DNA from: a bacterium
GTDB taxonomy: Bacteria; Chloroflexota; Dormibacteria; Aeolococcales; Bog-877
Direction of reading: 5' to 3'
Length of the DNA stretch: 64,000 nucleotides
NCBI GenBank assembly: GCA_021785655.1
Contig: JAJYET010000006.1
Coordinates: 1 to 64,000 of the forward strand
Numbering within the stretch: position 1 is the first letter of the stretch; each line of letters begins with the position of its first letter. This document shows positions 59,217 to 64,000 of the stretch, in pieces. Under the pieces are notes generated by a model. It made no database searches. It was not told the DNA's origin and saw nothing but the letters and a program-made list of their open reading frames with translations. The position numbers were made by a program, and so were the translations under genes.

Positions 59217-59394
59217 TGCACTGCCTCCTGCAAACTAGTCGGAAGTGGGGTTCCGGGAGCGGGGGTGGCCACTTGGCGCGCTCCGCGCCCAATTCGGCCG
59301 CGCGTCCCCCACCCGCCGGGGCCGCCATATGATAGCGGCAGCGCGCACCCATTTCGGCCGCTGACACGGCCGGGCGCCGCAGGGTCCCTCTGCC

Positions 59395-60201
59395 ATGTCC
59401 TCGAACCACCACCCCACCCCCGAGCCCCAGGTCTTCGCCGTGGCGAACCAGAAGGGCGGGGTGGGGAAGACCACCACCGCGGTCAACCTGGGGGCGGCGC
59501 TCTCCGAGCGCGGGGCCCGGGTGCTCTGCGTCGACCTCGACCCCCAGGGCCACCTCACTGTCAACATGGGAGTGGCCAAGCCGGATGACCTTCGCCTCAC
59601 GGTCTACGACGTGCTCTGCGAGCACAACGTCACCGCCGCCGACGTCAGGCTCTACTCACCCGGTGTGGGCGTCGACTTCCTGCCCGCCAACGTGGAGCTG
59701 GCGGGCGCCGAGCTCCAGCTGGTGACGGAGATCGGCCGAGAGTCGGTGCTGCGCGAGAAGCTGCATCCCCTCCGCCACGAGTACGACTTCATGATCATCG
59801 ACTGTCCACCGTCTTTGGGCTTGCTGTCCATCAACGCCCTGGTGGCGGCCACCGAGGTGATCATCCCGCTGCAGTGCGAGTACTTCGGTATGAAGGGGAT
59901 GGAGCAGCTGCAGCGGACCATCGACCGGGTGCGCACCAAACTGAACCCCCGGCTGCGCATCCACGGGATTCTCCCCACCATCCACAAGGGGCGGACGGTC
60001 CACGCCAACGAGGTGCTGCGGGACGTCACCGAGCACTTCAGGGAGCTGGTGTACCCCTTCCAGGTCGGGGACAGCATCCGCTTCGCGGAGTGCCCGTTGG
60101 CGGGGCAGTCAATCCTCCAGTACGCCAAGGACTCGGACGGGGCCGCGGCCTACCGCAGCCTGGCCGAGCATGTGATGGCCGAGACCCAGGAGAGGCAGTG
60201 A
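59395..60201 (+). CDS. ParA/Soj-family ATPase
   Basis: 268 aa. The deviant Walker A KGGVGKTT lies at residues 20-27, followed by CVDLDPQGHLTVNMG (switch I) and FMIIDCPPSLGLLSINAL (Walker B). CEYFGMKGMEQLQRT and RTVHANEVLRDV are typical of chromosomal Soj. These ATPases position DNA or large complexes in the cell. No ParB or parS site follows; instead a short conserved-looking gene starts 1 nt later. It may therefore be an orphan ParA working with a different cargo. The 178-bp gap to the TPR gene holds a -10-like TATGAT near 59328. Confidence 0.92.
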   Translation: MSSNHHPTPEPQVFAVANQKGGVGKTTTAVNLGAALSERGARVLCVDLDPQGHLTVNMGVAKPDDLRLTVYDVLCEHNVTAADVRLYSPGVGVDFLPANVELAGAELQLVTEIGRESVLREKLHPLRHEYDFMIIDCPPSLGLLSINALVAATEVIIPLQCEYFGMKGMEQLQRTIDRVRTKLNPRLRIHGILPTIHKGRTVHANEVLRDVTEHFRELVYPFQVGDSIRFAECPLAGQSILQYAKDSDGAAAYRSLAEHVMAETQERQ

Positions 60202-60202
60202 G

Positions 60203-60541
60203 ATGGCGTTCAAGCGCGCCAGTCTGAGCGGCTCAGCCCAGCTCTTCCAGCCCACCAGGGTGCCGCCGCGGGAGACACCGGAGGACCCCGTGGACGCCGC
60301 CACCGCGATGGGCCCGGAGGAGTATCCGGTTCCCCTGGTCACCGAGGCCGTCCCGGACGTGGTGCCCCAGGGCCACCTCTACCGCCTCACCGACGAGGAG
60401 GTGGAGACACTGGTCGCGGCGCTTCAGCACGCCAAGTTCCCGCACTCCTATCAGCGGCTGCCCAAGCCGCCGCTGGAGGAGTTCGAGCAGCTGGAGGCGC
60501 TCCGGCAGAAGCTGGTGGACCAGCGGGGACAACGCCTCTGA
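60203..60541 (+). CDS. Short protein encoded directly after ParA
   Basis: 112 aa. I do not recognise the family. The N-terminus is basic and disordered-looking (MAFKRASLSGSAQLFQPTR), the middle is proline- and glutamate-rich, and the C-terminus is helical (LTDEEVETLVAALQHAKFPH, PPLEEFEQLEALRQKLVDQR). Basic N-terminal peptides of ParA partners stimulate the ATPase in several systems, so it could be the ParA activator or cargo adaptor (inference from position and charge only). Spacing to parA is 1 nt. Confidence 0.7.
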   Translation: MAFKRASLSGSAQLFQPTRVPPRETPEDPVDAATAMGPEEYPVPLVTEAVPDVVPQGHLYRLTDEEVETLVAALQHAKFPHSYQRLPKPPLEEFEQLEALRQKLVDQRGQRL

Positions 60542-61152
60542 GCACGGAGCCGGCCCGGCCCCGCCTCAAGATCGCCCGGGTCCGGGTCACCGGCACCCAG
60601 GATTCGAATTGCTACGTCGTCGCCTGCGCCCGCAGCCGTCAGGCCGTTGTGATCGACCCCGGCGCCGAGGCGGAGAAGGTGGTCGCGCAGTGCCAGGGGC
60701 TGGAGGTGGCGCACATCGTGCTCACCCACGGCCATCGAAACCATGCCGGGGCCAAGGACCAAGTCCGGGAGGCGGTGGGCGGGGTCACCGCCATGAGCCT
60801 TCTGGACGCCACGGGCTATCTGCGCTCGGCGGAGCGCTACCTGCAGGACGGGGACCGGCTCCCCTTCGGGGACTTCGAGCTGGAGGTCCTCGCCACCCCC
60901 GGGCACAGCCCCGGCAGCCTCTGCTTCAAGGTGGGGAACCACCTCTTCACCGGCGACACGCTGCGCCAGGGCGACATCGGCCCCACCAACCTTCCCGACC
61001 AGGACCTCGCTCGCCATCTGACCTCGGTACTGTCCCGGCTCCTCACCCTTCCCGAGAACACGGTGGTCTACCCCGGACACGGCGCCACGACCACGGTGGG
61101 CCAGGAGCGCGTCTCCAACGTGGCGGTGGAGATGCTGCGCCGGGCCCGATGA
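60538..61152 (+). CDS. Metallo-beta-lactamase fold hydrolase (glyoxalase II-like), apparently starting at CTG
   Basis: 204 aa. Metal ligands: THGHRNHAG (usual D of HxHxDH is N), ATPGHSPGS, FTGDTL and VVYPGHGATT. The first strands of the fold, DSNCYVVACARSRQAVVIDP, lie upstream of the first in-frame ATG/GTG/TTG (GTG 60649). The only start that keeps them and fits the local rule is CTG 60538, which overlaps the preceding stop as CTGA. The missing aspartate suggests altered metal content. Members hydrolyse thioesters such as hydroxyacyl-thiols; substrate unknown. Confidence 0.8.
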   Translation: MSTEPARPRLKIARVRVTGTQDSNCYVVACARSRQAVVIDPGAEAEKVVAQCQGLEVAHIVLTHGHRNHAGAKDQVREAVGGVTAMSLLDATGYLRSAERYLQDGDRLPFGDFELEVLATPGHSPGSLCFKVGNHLFTGDTLRQGDIGPTNLPDQDLARHLTSVLSRLLTLPENTVVYPGHGATTTVGQERVSNVAVEMLRRAR

Positions 61153-61172
61153 TAGGCCTCGAAGCCAGCTCC

Positions 61173-61178
61173 TACACT
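61173..61178 (+). promoter_or_regulatory. -10 box inside the operon before the DUF503 gene
   Basis: TACACT ends 6 nt before ATG 61185, with AGCCGG between. It could give an internal leaderless transcript for the DUF503 gene, lgt and the helicase. Confidence 0.4.
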
Positions 61179-61184
61179 AGCCGG

Positions 61185-61481
61185 ATGGTGGTGGGAAGCC
61201 TCCAGCTCACACTGCACCTGCCGCTCAGTCACTCGCTGAAGGCCAAGCGGCAGGTGGTGGGGTCGCTGACCGCCCGTTTGCGGAGGGCATTCAATGTGGC
61301 GGTGGCGGAGGTGGACCAGCTGGACAGCTGGCAGCTCGCGGTGATCGGGGTCAGCTGCGTGAGCAACGACCGCAAGGTGGCGGACCGCCTCCTGCAGCAG
61401 GTGGCAGACTGGGTGGCCGAGGACGCCGGGGGCGGCGAGGCCATCCTCACCCGCCAAGATATCGAGGTGATCAGCGTATGA
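61185..61481 (+). CDS. DUF503 (YlxP-like) protein
   Basis: 98 aa from ATG 61185. MVVGSLQLTLHLPLSHSLKA and KRQVVGSLTARLRRAFNVAV match the DUF503 family, followed by AEVDQLDSWQLAVIGVSCVS. YlxP-type proteins are found near rbfA and translation genes; their function is not settled. An ATG at 61149 overlapping the upstream stop as ATGA would add 12 residues not typical of the family. It overlaps lgt as ATGA. Confidence 0.88.
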   Translation: MVVGSLQLTLHLPLSHSLKAKRQVVGSLTARLRRAFNVAVAEVDQLDSWQLAVIGVSCVSNDRKVADRLLQQVADWVAEDAGGGEAILTRQDIEVISV

Positions 61482-62323
61482 GCCCACTGGTGGCGGTCAT
61501 CAAGATCAGCATCGACCCTGTCTTCCACCTCGGGCCTCTCACCATCCACTGGTACGGGGTGGGCTACGCGGTGGCCATCCTGGTGGGCCTCCAGGTGGCC
61601 CTCCCGTACGCCGAGCGGCACGGGATCCCTAGGGGCAAGGCGAGCTGGATCGCCTTCTGGGCGGTGGTGGCCGGGCTGGTGGGGGGGCGGCTGTTCTACG
61701 ACCTGCAATCGGGGGCGCTGTACTACCTCACCCATCCGGCCCAGATCTTCGCCTTCTGGAACGGGGGCATGGCGTTCTTCGGGGCCATCTTCCTGGCCGC
61801 CATCACCATGCTCTTCCTGGCCTGGCGGGAGAAGCTCAACTACTGGGTGCTGCTGGACGCCGCCGCTTTGTTCGCCGCTGTGGGCCAGCCCATTGGGCGA
61901 ATCGGCAACATCATCAACGGGGACATCCTGGGCTACCCGTCCAACCTCCCCTGGGCCACCGAGTACACCAATCCCCACGCCTTTGCCCCCCGGCTTGGTG
62001 TCGCCTACCAGCCGGCGGCAGCCTATGAGGCCCTGGTCATCCTGCTGGTCCTGGGACTCCTGGTCTACATGCGTCACCGGGGGGTGCCGGACGGCTGGGT
62101 GGGGATCACCTACCTCATCCTCTATCCCATAACCCAGATCGGCATCTTCTTCCTCCGCGACCCGGTCAACGTCCCCATCATCGCCTTCGGGCTGAAGCAG
62201 GCCCAGCTCACCTCGATCGGGGTCCTGGTGCTGGGGATCCCGCCCCTCATCTACGCCTGGCGGCGCACCAACCGGCCCCGGGCCGAGGCGGCGTCCCCGG
62301 TGGTGGAGCCGCCGCCGGCGTGA
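61478..62323 (+). CDS. lgt: Prolipoprotein diacylglyceryl transferase
   Basis: 281 aa with about seven membrane helices. The Lgt signature appears as GQPIGRIGNIINGDILG (about residues 136-152), with IHWYGVGYA in the first helix and GGRLFYDL and NGGMAFFGA before the signature. It attaches diacylglycerol to the lipobox cysteine of prolipoproteins, such as the binding protein at 31458-32417. It overlaps DUF503 (ATGA) and the helicase (GTGA). Confidence 0.95.
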   Translation: MSPLVAVIKISIDPVFHLGPLTIHWYGVGYAVAILVGLQVALPYAERHGIPRGKASWIAFWAVVAGLVGGRLFYDLQSGALYYLTHPAQIFAFWNGGMAFFGAIFLAAITMLFLAWREKLNYWVLLDAAALFAAVGQPIGRIGNIINGDILGYPSNLPWATEYTNPHAFAPRLGVAYQPAAAYEALVILLVLGLLVYMRHRGVPDGWVGITYLILYPITQIGIFFLRDPVNVPIIAFGLKQAQLTSIGVLVLGIPPLIYAWRRTNRPRAEAASPVVEPPPA

Positions 62324-64000
62324 CCCCCCCGACCTCGGGGCCGGAGGATCCCGGACTCGAGGCCTTCGAGGCCACACTCCCCTTCCGGCTCGACCCCTTC
62401 CAGCGCCAGGCGATCGAGGCGCTCTCGACCCACCGGGGGGTGCTGGTGAGCGCGCCCACCAGCAGCGGCAAGACCGTGATCGCGGAGTGGGCGGTCTGGG
62501 ACTGCCTGCGCCGGGCCGGGGAGCGGGCGATCTACACCTCGCCCCTCAAGGCGCTGTCCAACCAGAAGTTCCAGGATCTCCGCCTCCGGTACGGGGAGGA
62601 CACGGTGGGACTGGTGACCGGGGAGACCTCGGTGCGTCCGTTTGCCCGAGTGGTGGTGATGACCACCGAGATCCTGCGCAACCTGATCTACGAGGATCCG
62701 GCGTCACTGGCGCGGGTGGGCTGGGTGGTGCTGGACGAGGTCCACTACATCGACGAGTTCCCCCGCGGCACGGTGTGGGAGGAGGTGATAGTCCAGGCCC
62801 CCTCCCACATCCGGTTCATCGGGCTGTCGGCCACCATCACCAACGTGGACGACGTGGCGGCATGGATGGAGGAACGCAGGGGCCCGACCGCGGTCGTGGT
62901 GCGAACCCAAAGGCCTGTGGAGCTGGTCACCTGGCTGGGGGTCGGCAACCGGCTGCTCCCGCTCCTCGGACCGGACGGCAGGCTGGATCGAAGGACCCTG
63001 GAGGCGGCCGAGCGCGAGGCCGAGGGCGACCGTCGGTTCGGGGGCAACCGGGTGGTGCTGGCGGCGGAGAACGATCTCCTGGCGATCCTGCGGGAGCTGG
63101 CCGGACAGGGGATGCTTCCCGCCATCTACTTCATCTTCTCCCGACGGGGCTGCCAGGAGGCCCTCTCCCGTTGCGCCACCCACGGTCTGGACCTCAACTC
63201 GCTGGAGGAGAAGTTCCTGGTCGACGACCTGCTGGCGGAGCGGCTCAGCGCGGTGGACGACCCCGAGGAGGCGGCGGTCTACTCCTCCTCGCTCAACATG
63301 TCCATGCTCCGGGCGGGGATCGCGGTCCACCACGCCGGCCTTCTGCCCTACGTCAAGGAGACGGTGGAGCTGCTCTTCCAGCGCGGCCTCCTCAAGGTGG
63401 TGTTCGCCACCGAGACCCTGGCGCTCGGCCTCAACATGCCCGCCCGCGCCTGCGTGATCTCCACCTTCACCAAGTTCGACGGCCAGGGGTTCAGTCCGCT
63501 GCGCTCCGGGCAGCTGACCCAGCTCCTGGGTCGGGCCGGTCGGCGCGGGATAGACGAGATCGGCCACGGGGTCATCCTGCGGGATCCCGAGGTCGACCTG
63601 GGCGTGATCTGCGAGACCCTCCTGGGCAACGACATGGCGGTCGAGTCCAAGTTCGCTCCCACCTACAACATGACCCTGAACCTGCTCCGGCGGCGGAGCC
63701 CCGAGGAGGCCGAGGACCTCCTGGAGCAGTCCTTCGGACAGTTCCAGCGCCTCCGGGCGCTGGAGAGTGTCGCCCAGCGGCGACCCAATCTGGAGGCCCG
63801 CCTCGAGGACCTCCGGCGGAGCCGGTTCCGCCACCCCCGGGCGGCCTGCGACGAGCGCACCTTGAGCCGCTTCCTCAGCGCCGAGCGGCTGGCCGCCGCG
63901 GCCCGGGCCGAGTCCCGCCTGCTGCGCCGCCAGCACTTCCGAGACCGGCGTGAGGGTCGGTACGGCAAGGACTCCCGGGACCCTGGGGGACAGCTTGAGC
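62320..64000 (+). CDS. Ski2/HelY-like DExH-box helicase, 3' end beyond the window
   Basis: 560 codons visible from GTG 62320, then cut by the window edge. Motif Q-like FRLDPFQRQAIEAL, Walker A APTSSGKT (residues 45-52), motif Ia TSPLKALSNQK, motif II LDEVHYID (about 138-145), motif III LSATITN, and domain-2 motifs VHHAGLLP, VVFATETLALGLNMPA and QLLGRAGRRGID are complete. This order and the long domain-2 insert fit actinobacterial HelY and eukaryotic Mtr4/Ski2 RNA helicases. It starts by GTGA overlap with lgt. A role in RNA processing or decay is inferred. Confidence 0.93.
   Translation, partial: MTPPTSGPEDPGLEAFEATLPFRLDPFQRQAIEALSTHRGVLVSAPTSSGKTVIAEWAVWDCLRRAGERAIYTSPLKALSNQKFQDLRLRYGEDTVGLVTGETSVRPFARVVVMTTEILRNLIYEDPASLARVGWVVLDEVHYIDEFPRGTVWEEVIVQAPSHIRFIGLSATITNVDDVAAWMEERRGPTAVVVRTQRPVELVTWLGVGNRLLPLLGPDGRLDRRTLEAAEREAEGDRRFGGNRVVLAAENDLLAILRELAGQGMLPAIYFIFSRRGCQEALSRCATHGLDLNSLEEKFLVDDLLAERLSAVDDPEEAAVYSSSLNMSMLRAGIAVHHAGLLPYVKETVELLFQRGLLKVVFATETLALGLNMPARACVISTFTKFDGQGFSPLRSGQLTQLLGRAGRRGIDEIGHGVILRDPEVDLGVICETLLGNDMAVESKFAPTYNMTLNLLRRRSPEEAEDLLEQSFGQFQRLRALESVAQRRPNLEARLEDLRRSRFRHPRAACDERTLSRFLSAERLAAAARAESRLLRRQHFRDRREGRYGKDSRDPGGQLE

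Overview
The window is about 64 kb of very GC-rich bacterial chromosome with densely packed genes. No rRNA, tRNA, CRISPR array or intact mobile element was seen. A complete hopanoid locus, a class II arginine pathway with a true ArgR, DHA2 and APC transporters, a HelY/Ski2-type helicase and many TTG/GTG starts point to a high-GC Terrabacterial lineage. Candidatus Dormibacterota or a neighbour in Chloroflexota/Actinomycetota is my best guess. That placement is inferred from gene content, not from a marker-gene tree.

Layout. (1) 1-5.9 kb: membrane-anchored pseudokinase, CoA-type Nudix hydrolase, Lon protease, zinc alcohol dehydrogenase. (2) 6.0-16.2 kb: isoprenoid and hopanoid block. ispH, a polyprenyl diphosphate synthase, shc, hpnC, hpnD and hpnE form a rightward operon. 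It meets a leftward operon of a PhoB-like response regulator, hpnA and an unusual CruF-like/HpnG fusion. (3) 16.3-20.9 kb: DUF2231-Rieske protein, a decayed sirtuin, an HDAC-family deacetylase and two tandem-YbjQ proteins with a small partner. (4) 21-28.4 kb: APC and DHA2 transporters, MscS channel, MBL hydrolase, aldehyde dehydrogenase. (5) 28.5-32.4 kb: molybdate/tungstate-type ABC operon with its own XRE-PBP regulator. (6) 32.5-35.5 kb: transposon graveyard (TnpB-like and IS21 IstA remains) around groS and an arsR-glutaredoxin pair. (7) 35.5-38.5 kb: anti-sigma/ECF sigma pair and two envelope proteins. (8) 38.6-44.8 kb: mercuric reductase with a CmtR-like repressor, divergent from glcDEF. 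(9) 44.9-58.3 kb: isochorismatase-like protein, a two-USP/two-PCP_red fusion, the leftward argCJBDRGH operon behind an ARG box, GNAT, EamA exporter, Lrp and HTH regulators. (10) 58.4-64 kb: acidic-tailed TPR protein, then a rightward run of parA, a small protein, MBL hydrolase, DUF503, lgt and a DExH helicase that leaves the window.

How it works together. The hopanoid block carries IspH, a prenyl synthase, the three-gene squalene route (HpnCDE), cyclisation (Shc) and side-chain processing (HpnA, HpnG). The arg operon carries six of the enzymes from N-acetylglutamate to arginine plus its repressor; argF is not in the window. Two expression habits recur. Genes inside operons are joined by NTGA stop/start overlaps, including one apparent CTGA. 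Many first genes have a TANNNT-like -10 box 6-7 nt before the start codon, which suggests leaderless transcripts.
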